Both the position numbers and the translations under genes were made by a program. From positions 1 through 8,380 of the forward strand of contig JBARRO010000070.1 in NCBI GenBank assembly GCA_049644265.1: a stretch of DNA of 8,380 nt, given 5' to 3'. The stretch comes from JBARRO01 sp049644265 (GTDB lineage Bacteria > Bacteroidota > Ignavibacteria > UBA10030). This document shows positions 1-6,175 of the stretch, in pieces; positions within the stretch are counted from its first letter, which is position 1, and every line of letters starts with the position of its first letter. The notes beneath the pieces are model-generated. The model had not been told where the DNA came from, made no database searches, and saw nothing but the letters and a program-made list of their open reading frames with translations.

Positions 1-9
1 GGACGCACC

Positions 10-465
10 ATGAATGTCTTGATTATTTGCGTCGGGAACAGATTCCGCAGCGATGATGCGTTAGGTCACGCCGTGGCCGACGTGTTGAGAACAAAATCCT
101 CTCCCCACACAACCATTATCGAAGAAAACGGAGAGGGCGCAGTTCTGATGGACCGTTGGAAGGATGCGGAGGCCGTGATTCTTGTGGACGCAGTTTCCTC
201 GGGCGCTGAACCTGGAACGCTCTACCGTTTTGACGTCCACGAAGCGGTTGTTCCTTCAAAATTCTTTCATTATTCAACCCATGCATTCAGCGTTGCCGAA
301 GCCGTGGAATTGGCAAGAGCGCTTAACCATCTTCCCCCCAAAATGATTCTTTACGGAGTTGAGGGAAAGCATTTCAGGGCCGGACTGGAACTCTCAAAGG
401 AGGTATGGGATGCGGTGCCAAAGATTGTTCAATCCATTACCGACGACCTGACTGTGCTGGTATGA
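10..465 (+). CDS. [NiFe]-hydrogenase maturation endopeptidase (HyaD/HybD/HupD family)
   Basis: A 151-residue protein matching the nickel-dependent endopeptidases that remove the C-terminal tail of the hydrogenase large subunit, the last step of active-site maturation in the cytoplasm. The N-terminal strand and loop GNRFRSDD (residues 9-16) is the family signature. By comparison with E. coli HybD, the metal-sensing ligands (Glu16, Asp62, His93) correspond to Asp16, Asp60 (in VDAV) and His91 (in STHAF). The C-terminal part has the usual YGVEGKHF strand and a final helix, so the protein looks complete. The ATG at 10 gives the typical start, two residues before the first beta strand. ATGA at 10-13 could overlap the stop of an upstream gene, perhaps the large subunit, but the window starts too late to tell. 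hypA follows after 13 nt, so the two are probably co-transcribed. Which hydrogenase group it serves cannot be read from this protein alone. Confidence 0.93.
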   Translation: MNVLIICVGNRFRSDDALGHAVADVLRTKSSPHTTIIEENGEGAVLMDRWKDAEAVILVDAVSSGAEPGTLYRFDVHEAVVPSKFFHYSTHAFSVAEAVELARALNHLPPKMILYGVEGKHFRAGLELSKEVWDAVPKIVQSITDDLTVLV

Positions 466-478
466 GAACGGAGATCCT

Positions 479-745
479 ATGCACGAGTTTTCTCTGATCG
501 CCAACCTGATGAAAAAAATCGATGAAGTTGCTGCCGCTCAACATGCCAAACGCATTGCAGGCGTTAAGGTCAGGCTTGGCGCGATGTCCCATATTTCTGC
601 GAGCCATTTTCGGGAACATTTTGAGCAGGCCGCCCTGGGCACTCTGGCAGAAGGAGCCCGGTTGGATATCGTCACTTCGACCGACTATACAGAACCGGAA
701 GCCCAGAGCATTCTTTTGGAAAGTGTTGAGATCGATCCCGGATAA
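479..745 (+). CDS. hypA: HypA-like nickel chaperone lacking the zinc-ribbon domain
   Basis: An 88-residue protein recognised as HypA/HybF by its N-terminus MHEFSLIANLM, where His2 and Glu3 are the family's nickel-binding residues, and by the segment around residues 28-60 (GVKVRLGAMSHISASHFREHFE), which fits the HypA alpha/beta core. HypA hands nickel to the hydrogenase large-subunit precursor, usually with the GTPase HypB. Family members are normally about 113-120 residues, with two CxxC pairs forming a zinc ribbon. Here the chain goes from LDIVTSTD straight to the C-terminal strand ILLESVEID, and there is no cysteine anywhere. This looks like a clean in-frame loss of roughly 30 residues, not a frameshift, because the final LESVEI strand is kept. 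GGAGA at 470-474 provides the ribosome binding site. The gene follows the endopeptidase by 13 nt and ends 12 nt before the repeat array. Family membership is fairly sure; function without the zinc site is uncertain. Confidence 0.85.
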   Translation: MHEFSLIANLMKKIDEVAAAQHAKRIAGVKVRLGAMSHISASHFREHFEQAALGTLAEGARLDIVTSTDYTEPEAQSILLESVEIDPG

Positions 746-757
746 GGGGCGACTCTT

Positions 758-1288
758 CAATTCCGTCAGGAGCTGACGTTTGTAAGAACCGCGCCTTAAG
801 CGCTGGAGCGAACTGTAGGAGTTCAACTCCTCGGGAGTTGGTGTATGATTTTCGGTCCAGTTTACAAACGTTCGATCCCTACGGGATCGTTTTCGGTCGA
901 AATCATCGCTCCCAGCTCCGTTAGAAGCTGAACGTTCGTAACAATAGCCTGGCGTACCAAACGAACTCCTTAGGAGTCAATCTCCTCTGGAGTTGGTGTA
1001 TGATTGTTGGCCCTGTTTACACACGTTCGATCCCTACGGGATCGTTTTCGGTCGAAATCATCGCTCCCAGCTCCGTTAGGAGCTGAACGTTTGTAAGAAC
1101 CACTAAGCGCTGGAGTGAACTCCGTAGGAGTTCAACTCCTCTGGAGTTGGTGTATGATTTTCGGTCCAGTTTACAAACGTTCGATCCCTACGGGATCGTA
1201 TTCGGTCGAAATCATCGCTCCCAACTCCGTAGGAGCTGAACGTTTGTAAGAACCGCCTTAAGCGCTGGAGCGAACTGTAAGAGTTCAA
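758..1288. repeat. Tandem array of ~155-nt hairpin-rich repeats
   Basis: The gap between hypA and hypF holds no convincing gene and consists almost entirely of one repeat family. The marker GTTGGTGTATGATT begins at 838, 993 and 1147, giving periods of 155 and 154 nt. A partial unit lies at the left (about 758-789, TTCCGTCAGGAGCTGACG) and another at the right (about 1247-1288). Each unit carries small hairpins with 7-base arms: GAACTCC/GGAGTTC (intact at 1117-1133), CAACTCC/GGAGTTG (824-840, 1133-1149), CGATCCC/GGGATCG (873-889, 1028-1044, 1182-1198) and CAGCTCC/GGAGCTG (1068-1085). The middle unit is the most diverged. The left and right units share the variant GCGAACTGTA, while the third has GTGAACTCCGTA. 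The short open frames inside it (e.g. on the - strand at 437-826 and 1103-1291) are repeat by-products. Function is unknown; it resembles REP/MITE-like non-coding elements. Confidence 0.93.
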
Positions 1289-1304
1289 CACACGAGGAAT
1301 CTGG

Positions 1305-3680
1305 ATGGACGCTGTTGAGAAAAAAATGCAACGAGCGCTGCGTCTGCGAATGGTGCTCCATGGCGCAGTCCAGGGAGTCGGATTCCGTCCGTTTGTGTAT
1401 CGACTCGCGCACTCACTTCAACTTCAGGGATGGGTCTCAAACTCGGCTCAGGGGGTTTTCATCGAAGTCGAGGGTTCAAAAAATGTGTTGGACTCGTTTC
1501 TCTTGAGAGTTCAGAAAGAAGCTCCGCCCCGCTCTTTCATTCAAAGCCTGGAATATTCCTTCCTTGAGTCCAGGAATTTCAAGGGTTTCGCAATTCGGGA
1601 AAGCGACGAATCCGGCAAGGCGTCCGCTCATGTCCTGCCGGATATCGCCACGTGCCCGGATTGCCTGAGTGAAGTTTTCGACCGCACCAACAGGCGATAT
1701 CTCTATCCTTTTACCAACTGCACGAATTGCGGACCGAGGTTCAGCATCATCCGCTCGTTGCCCTACGACCGTCCGAACACATCCATGACACAATTCACGA
1801 TGTGCCCGGAGTGTCAGAGAGAGTACGACGATCCCAATGATCGCCGCTTCCATGCCCAGCCGAATGCCTGCCCTCGCTGCGGACCACACCTCGAGCTCTG
1901 GGATGCGACCGGATTGGTCGTTCGTCGGGCACATGATGCTCTTCTCGGCGCAGCGAAAGCACTGCGGGGTGGAATGGTCGTCGCCGTCAAGGGACTCGGC
2001 GGCTTTCACCTGATGGCTGATGCCCGGAACGCCGCTGCCATTTCACGACTGCGCACGCGGAAATACCGGGAAGAAAAACCTCTGGCCCTTCTCTTTCCGT
2101 CGGAAGAATCGGTCAGAGTGGAGTGCGACGTGTCGGAACTCGAAGGACGGCTTTTGCATTCTCCCGAATCTCCCATTGTCCTTCTGCAACGCGCCAAAGC
2201 TACCCCGTCAGGAATCGCGGCCGAAATCGCCCCGAACAATCCTTATCTCGGGGCCATGCTTCCGTACACACCGCTTCACCATATTCTTCTTCGTGAGCTC
2301 GGATTCCCGGTCGTGGCAACGAGCGGCAACACATCCGATGAACCCATCTGCATCGATGAACGTGATGCGCTTGAGCGACTCCGGGGAATTGCCGATCTGT
2401 TTCTGGTTCACGATCGGCCTATCGTGCGTCATGTGGATGATTCCATCGCACGTGTCATGCTTGGCAGAGAACAGATATTGCGACGGGCGCGAGGGTACGC
2501 TCCCCTTTCCCTGAGAGTCGATCGCTCTTCGGAATGCTGCATGATTGCCGTCGGGGCGCATTTGAAAAATACCGTAGCAATGAGTTCGGGAAGAAACATA
2601 TTTGTCAGTCAGCATATCGGGGACCTTGAGACCGCCCGGGCGCTGCAGGTATTCCAAAACGTGATTCAGGACTTCCGACAATTGTACGATGAAACCCCGG
2701 GCCGCGTGATTCGCGATTTGCACCCGGATTATCTATCGGGAAAACTGGCAGAGAGTTTCGGCGCGCCCGTCGTTTCCATCCAACACCACTACGCCCATGT
2801 CACTTCCTGTATGGCCGAGAATGAGATAGTGGGAAATGTGCTGGGCGTGTCATGGGACGGGACGGGGTACGGAACGGATGGGACTGTGTGGGGAGGAGAG
2901 TTTCTCAGGACCACGGAGACGGGATACACCCGCGTTGCAACTCTCCGGCCGTTTAAGCTTCCCGGCGGCGAAAAGGCAATCAAGGAACCACGGAGGTCGG
3001 CAATCGGCATACTCTACGAATTGTACGGACAGGACGTGTTCCGTCGGAAAGAACTGTTCGCCTTAGCAGCCCTTTCCGAGCGGGAAATCAGCACCATGAG
3101 AACCATGCTGGTCCGCGAAGTGAACTCGCCCTGGACGACCAGTGTAGGCCGCCTGTTTGATGCTGTGAGCTCGCTTCTTGATATTCAGCAACGGTCCACC
3201 TATGAAGGACAGGCAGCGATGGAGCTGGAATTCGCGATCCAGGACCACGTCACGAATGCATCCTATCCGTTTACCGTCGATGGATCAACGGCGCTGGCGG
3301 TAATCGATTGGGCTCCAATGATTCTCGCGATCCTGGAAGACAGCAGGAAGAAGATTCCTGCCGGCATTATTTCTGCCAGATTCCATAACACGTTGTCTGA
3401 AATCGTCCTCGATAGAGCAAAGAGCATTGCCCTGCCGCAGATCGTACTCACCGGCGGATGTTTCCAGAATCGCCATCTCACGGAACGTGTCGTACGCACA
3501 CTCGAGGGAGCAGGCTTCCGCCCGTTTTGGCATCAACGGATTCCGCCAAACGATGGCGGAATATCGCTCGGTCAGCTCTACGCCTATCTAAGGTCGCGGC
3601 CAACCGGACCGACGAAGCCGGACATTGAGTCAGTAATCAATCATGAGGAGGACGCGCATGTGTCTGGCAATTCCCGGTAA
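1305..3680 (+). CDS. hypF: HypF carbamoyltransferase
   Basis: A 791-residue protein with the complete HypF architecture. It uses carbamoyl phosphate and ATP to carbamoylate the HypE C-terminal cysteine, the source of the cyanide ligands of the NiFe site. Residues ~14-100 are an acylphosphatase-like domain with VQGVGFRPFVY (22-32). Residues 117-192 hold four CxxC pairs (C117/C120, C139/C142, C167/C170, C189/C192) with 18-, 24- and 18-residue gaps, the exact HypF double zinc-finger spacing. Residues ~210-395 are the YrdC-like domain (KGLGGFHLMAD, TSGNTSDEP). Residues ~410-765 are the Kae1/TobZ-like carbamoyltransferase domain with HHYAH (494-498), DGTGYGTDG, LTGGCFQN and NDGGISLGQ. No domain is missing. 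The ATG at 1305 is preferred because GAGGA (1294-1298) lies 6 nt upstream; an in-frame ATG at 1326 is an alternative. The 3' end overlaps hypC by 23 nt, suggesting translational coupling. It begins just after the repeat array. Confidence 0.97.
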   Translation: MDAVEKKMQRALRLRMVLHGAVQGVGFRPFVYRLAHSLQLQGWVSNSAQGVFIEVEGSKNVLDSFLLRVQKEAPPRSFIQSLEYSFLESRNFKGFAIRESDESGKASAHVLPDIATCPDCLSEVFDRTNRRYLYPFTNCTNCGPRFSIIRSLPYDRPNTSMTQFTMCPECQREYDDPNDRRFHAQPNACPRCGPHLELWDATGLVVRRAHDALLGAAKALRGGMVVAVKGLGGFHLMADARNAAAISRLRTRKYREEKPLALLFPSEESVRVECDVSELEGRLLHSPESPIVLLQRAKATPSGIAAEIAPNNPYLGAMLPYTPLHHILLRELGFPVVATSGNTSDEPICIDERDALERLRGIADLFLVHDRPIVRHVDDSIARVMLGREQILRRARGYAPLSLRVDRSSECCMIAVGAHLKNTVAMSSGRNIFVSQHIGDLETARALQVFQNVIQDFRQLYDETPGRVIRDLHPDYLSGKLAESFGAPVVSIQHHYAHVTSCMAENEIVGNVLGVSWDGTGYGTDGTVWGGEFLRTTETGYTRVATLRPFKLPGGEKAIKEPRRSAIGILYELYGQDVFRRKELFALAALSEREISTMRTMLVREVNSPWTTSVGRLFDAVSSLLDIQQRSTYEGQAAMELEFAIQDHVTNASYPFTVDGSTALAVIDWAPMILAILEDSRKKIPAGIISARFHNTLSEIVLDRAKSIALPQIVLTGGCFQNRHLTERVVRTLEGAGFRPFWHQRIPPNDGGISLGQLYAYLRSRPTGPTKPDIESVINHEEDAHVSGNSR
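3645..3652 (+). promoter_or_regulatory. Ribosome binding site fixing the hypC start
   Basis: GAGGAGGA lies inside the 3' end of hypF and ends 5 nt before the ATG at 3658. It selects 3658 over the upstream in-frame ATG at 3643, which overlaps this site itself. Confidence 0.8.
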
Positions 3681-3915
3681 AGTTGTCGAATTCAGAAAAG
3701 AAGAACGCCCGGCTATGGGCGTGGTAAGTTTTGGGGGGATTCGCAAGCAGGTGTGTTTGGAATGGGTGCCTGAAGTACAATTGGGGGATTACGTAATCGT
3801 GCATGTAGGATTTGCCATTTCGGTGTTGGACGAGGTTGAGGCGAGAAAGACGCTGGATCTTTTCAAGGAAATTGACAACACGAATAATACGAATGATTCG
3901 AATGGACACGAATAA
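3658..3915 (+). CDS. hypC: HypC hydrogenase maturation chaperone
   Basis: An 85-residue HypC/HupF/HybG-family chaperone. It binds HypD to carry the iron that becomes Fe(CN)2CO and then docks on the large-subunit precursor. The start must be at 3658: the protein then begins MCLAIPGKV, placing the essential cysteine at position 2, where removal of Met exposes it. The open frame extends five codons further up to 3643, but that start would bury the cysteine. The other hallmark, VHVGFAIS with His49, is present, as is the DEVEARKTLDLF helix. The last dozen residues (NTNNTNDSNGHE) are low-complexity and are encoded by a 9-nt-period CGAAT repeat, so the tail is probably an expansion beyond the conserved fold. 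The gene overlaps hypF by 23 nt and stops 30 nt before hypD. Confidence 0.96.
   Translation: MCLAIPGKVVEFRKEERPAMGVVSFGGIRKQVCLEWVPEVQLGDYVIVHVGFAISVLDEVEARKTLDLFKEIDNTNNTNDSNGHE
3878..3913 (+). repeat. 9-nt-period CGAAT repeat at the hypC 3' end
   Basis: CGAAT occurs at 3881, 3890, 3899 and 3909, spacings of 9, 9 and 10 nt, with a loose unit ACACGAATR. It encodes the Asn/Thr-rich end of HypC and reaches to its stop codon. The same unit reappears right after hypD. An inverted ATTCGTG at 3931-3937 can pair with CACGAAT at 3907-3913. Confidence 0.75.
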
Positions 3916-3945
3916 AGAAATCAGACACCCATTCGTGATTGGCAA

Positions 3946-5043
3946 ATGAAATTCGTCGACGAATATCGGAACTCGGGGCTCGCGAAGGAGTACCTTGACC
4001 GCATCACTCGCTCGGTCACGAGGCCGTGGACGTTGATGGAAATCTGTGGCGGTCAGACGCACACGATTGTGAAATATGGAATCGACGCCCTTCTCCCTCC
4101 GCAGATAACTCTGATCCATGGTCCCGGCTGCCCGGTCTGTGTAACGGGGATGGAAATGATCGACAAAGCAATCCTCCTCGCCTCCCGGAAAGAGGTTATT
4201 TTCACTTCCTTTGGCGATATGGTACGCGTGCCGGGTTCGTCAGATGATCTGCTGTCGGCAAAGGCGCGTGGAGGAGATATTCGGATTGTCTACTCCCCTC
4301 TTGATGCGGTAAACATCGCCGCCCGGAATCCCGACCGAAAGGTCGTATTCTTTGCTATCGGATTTGAGACAACGGCTCCGGCAAATGCAATGGCTGTTTG
4401 GGAAGCAAAGCGACGGGGGTTGAGCAATTTTTCGATTCTCTGCTCTCACGTGCTGGTTCCCCCGGCTATCGAGGCAATCCTTTCCTCGCCTGAAAACAGG
4501 GTTCAAGGATTCCTCGCCGCGGGACATGTTTGCGCCGTCGTCGGATATGAAGAGTACCTTCCCATTGCAGAGAAGTACCGGATTCCCATTGTCGTGACAG
4601 GCTTCGAGCCGGTCGATATTCTTCAGGGAATCATGATGACTGTCGGGCAACTTGAACGCGGAGAACACCGGGTGGAAAATCAATATGCACGTTCAGTACG
4701 CCGGGAGGGAAATACTCCCGCCCGGGCATTGCTCGCAAAGGTGTTTGAGATCACTGACCGCGCATGGCGAGGAATCGGTGTGATTCCACGAAGCGGATAC
4801 AAGCTACGTCAGGAATTTTCGTCATTTGATGCTGAATGCATCTTCGACATCCAGGCCGTTTCGCGGCAGGAGTCCAGTCGCTGCGTTGCAGGCGAGATAT
4901 TGCAGGGATTGAGGAAACCTCCCGAGTGCCCTGCATTTGCGCGCGAGTGCAACCCCGAGCATCCTCTCGGGGCGCCGATGGTTTCCTCAGAAGGATCATG
5001 TGCCGCGTACTATCATTACAGAAGGGTGGCATCGACAGCTTGA
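3946..5043 (+). CDS. hypD: HypD iron-sulfur maturation protein
   Basis: A 365-residue HypD, the [4Fe-4S] scaffold that with HypC assembles the Fe(CN)2CO unit from HypE-delivered cyanide. The length is close to the family norm (about 370). Diagnostic motifs are all present: CGGQTH (34-39), GPGCPVC (59-65, Cys62 and Cys65), IGFETTAPA (138-146) and CSHVLVPPA (166-174). The four C-terminal cluster cysteines are Cys313, Cys328, Cys335 and Cys352, with gaps of 14, 6 and 16 residues, the canonical spacing. The start at 3946 gives the usual MKFVDEYR opening; unlike its neighbours it has no clear purine-rich ribosome site in the 30 nt after hypC, and codons 3-6 form a 14-nt perfect palindrome. The stop is immediately followed by CGAAT repeats. 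Confidence 0.97.
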   Translation: MKFVDEYRNSGLAKEYLDRITRSVTRPWTLMEICGGQTHTIVKYGIDALLPPQITLIHGPGCPVCVTGMEMIDKAILLASRKEVIFTSFGDMVRVPGSSDDLLSAKARGGDIRIVYSPLDAVNIAARNPDRKVVFFAIGFETTAPANAMAVWEAKRRGLSNFSILCSHVLVPPAIEAILSSPENRVQGFLAAGHVCAVVGYEEYLPIAEKYRIPIVVTGFEPVDILQGIMMTVGQLERGEHRVENQYARSVRREGNTPARALLAKVFEITDRAWRGIGVIPRSGYKLRQEFSSFDAECIFDIQAVSRQESSRCVAGEILQGLRKPPECPAFARECNPEHPLGAPMVSSEGSCAAYYHYRRVASTA

Positions 5044-5044
5044 A

Positions 5045-5070
5045 ACACGAATACCACGAATGACACAAAT
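5045..5070 (+). repeat. 9-nt-period CGAAT repeat between hypD and hypE
   Basis: Three units, ACACGAATA, CCACGAATG and ACACAAATG, follow the hypD stop directly. CGAAT lies at 5048 and 5057, and the decayed CAAAT at 5066, all at 9-nt spacing. This is the same unit as at the end of hypC about 1.1 kb upstream. Confidence 0.75.
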
Positions 5071-5084
5071 GATGAGTGAGTTTT

Positions 5085-5091
5085 GGAGGAG
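5085..5091 (+). promoter_or_regulatory. Ribosome binding site fixing the hypE start
   Basis: GGAGGAG ends 5 nt before the ATG at 5097. It decides for that ATG over the in-frame GTG at 5076, which lies upstream of this site and has no comparable site of its own. Confidence 0.85.
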
Positions 5092-5096
5092 AACAA

Positions 5097-6164
5097 ATGC
5101 CTAAGAAATCGTCAACCTCTCAGGGCGTAACAGAGGGTTTGTCGTGTCCTGTACCACTGACGGAGTACAAACAAGTCCTGCTTGCGCACGGTGGTGGCGG
5201 AAAGCTGAGTAAGGATCTTACAGAACAAGTTTTCTTTCCGCAATTCAAGAACAGCTTCCTCGCGCCGTTGCACGACGGAGCGGCCGTCTTCATCGACGGG
5301 GCACACCTGGCGTTCAGCACGGATTCGTATGTCGTCGATCCGTTGTTTTTCCCGGGCGGGGACATCGGATCCCTTGCCATCAACGGTACCATCAACGACC
5401 TGGCGATGTGCGGAGCACAAGCGCAGTATTTGTCCATCGCGTTTATCGTTGAAGAAGGCTTTCCCATGGACGATCTGCGGCGTGTCGTCGCCTCGGCGAG
5501 CACCGCGGCTCGAAACTCCCTGGTGCAGCTTGTCACGGGAGATACGAAAGTCGTCGACCGCGGGAAGTGCGATAAGATGTTTATCAATACTTCGGGTATT
5601 GGCGTCATTGCACCGGGCGTGCATATCAATCCGAAACGGGCCCGAATTGGGGATGTCGTCCTCATCAGCGGACGCATCGCCGAACATGGTATTGCTGTGA
5701 TGTCAGTGCGGGAGGGGTTCGAAACGAAGCTTCAGAGTGACACTGCGCCTCTTTGTGGCCTTGTTGAGATCATGTTGGAGGTCACGAACGATATCCACGT
5801 CCTGAGGGATCCAACGAGGGGCGGGGTCGCGACGAGCCTTAACGAGATCGCAATGGCTGCCCACATCGGCGTTGAAATTGATGAGCAAGCAATCCCGGTT
5901 AACGAAGAGGCAAAGGACGCCTGTGAAATCCTGGGGTTCGATCCGCTCTACGTTGCGAACGAAGGAAAGCTCATCGCCTTTGTGCCGGCGGTTCATGCGG
6001 AGCCCATGATAGAGGCAATGCGAGCTCATCCCCTCGGGCGGAACGCTGCGATCATCGGAAGCGTGACGGACACGCATCGCGGGCTGGTTGTCATGAAGAC
6101 AACGGTGGGCGGAACACGGGTGGTGGATCTGCTGTCTGGTGAACAGCTCCCGAGGATTTGCTGA
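5097..6164 (+). CDS. hypE: HypE carbamoyl-dehydratase
   Basis: A 355-residue HypE of the PurM/AIR-synthetase-like ATPase superfamily. It accepts the carbamoyl group from HypF on its last cysteine, dehydrates it to thiocyanate with ATP, and passes cyanide to the HypC-HypD iron. The chain ends exactly in PRIC, with Cys355 as the terminal residue required for this chemistry. The N-terminal ATP-binding half has the glycine-rich HGGGGKLS (31-38), FSTDSYVVDPLFFPGGDIG (73-91) and NGTINDLAMCGA (96-107). The C-terminal half carries LRDPTRGGVATSLNE (236-250). A GTG 21 nt upstream would add seven residues, but the strong ribosome site precedes the ATG at 5097. It is the last gene of the + strand cluster and stops 11 nt from the convergent ORF6N gene, with no terminator-like hairpin visible between them. 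Confidence 0.97.
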   Translation: MPKKSSTSQGVTEGLSCPVPLTEYKQVLLAHGGGGKLSKDLTEQVFFPQFKNSFLAPLHDGAAVFIDGAHLAFSTDSYVVDPLFFPGGDIGSLAINGTINDLAMCGAQAQYLSIAFIVEEGFPMDDLRRVVASASTAARNSLVQLVTGDTKVVDRGKCDKMFINTSGIGVIAPGVHINPKRARIGDVVLISGRIAEHGIAVMSVREGFETKLQSDTAPLCGLVEIMLEVTNDIHVLRDPTRGGVATSLNEIAMAAHIGVEIDEQAIPVNEEAKDACEILGFDPLYVANEGKLIAFVPAVHAEPMIEAMRAHPLGRNAAIIGSVTDTHRGLVVMKTTVGGTRVVDLLSGEQLPRIC

Positions 6165-6175
6165 GAACCCTTGAA

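Noticed and set aside
479..745. hypA as a frameshifted pseudogene
   Set aside because: The C-terminal LESVEI strand follows in the same frame and no cysteine-rich continuation is seen in the other frames downstream.
758..1288. CRISPR array
   Set aside because: The period is ~155 nt, almost the entire unit is repeated, there are no unique spacers, and no cas genes are nearby.
437..1412. Open frames on the - strand through the repeat array (437-826, 1103-1291, 1212-1412)
   Set aside because: They arise from the repeat sequence (recurring NSYSSLQRLRR) or from the reverse of hypA/hypF, have no ribosome sites, and match no family I recognise.
3643..3657. ATG at 3643 as the hypC start
   Set aside because: It would add five residues before the Met-Cys opening; HypC needs its cysteine at position 2, and the ribosome site overlaps this ATG.
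5076..5096. GTG at 5076 as the hypE start
   Set aside because: The strong GGAGGAG site lies downstream of it and is correctly placed for the ATG at 5097.
1305..6164. The hyp cluster itself as a novel system
   Set aside because: hypF, hypC, hypD and hypE have standard domain order, lengths and catalytic residues; only the HypA and the inserted repeats are unusual.
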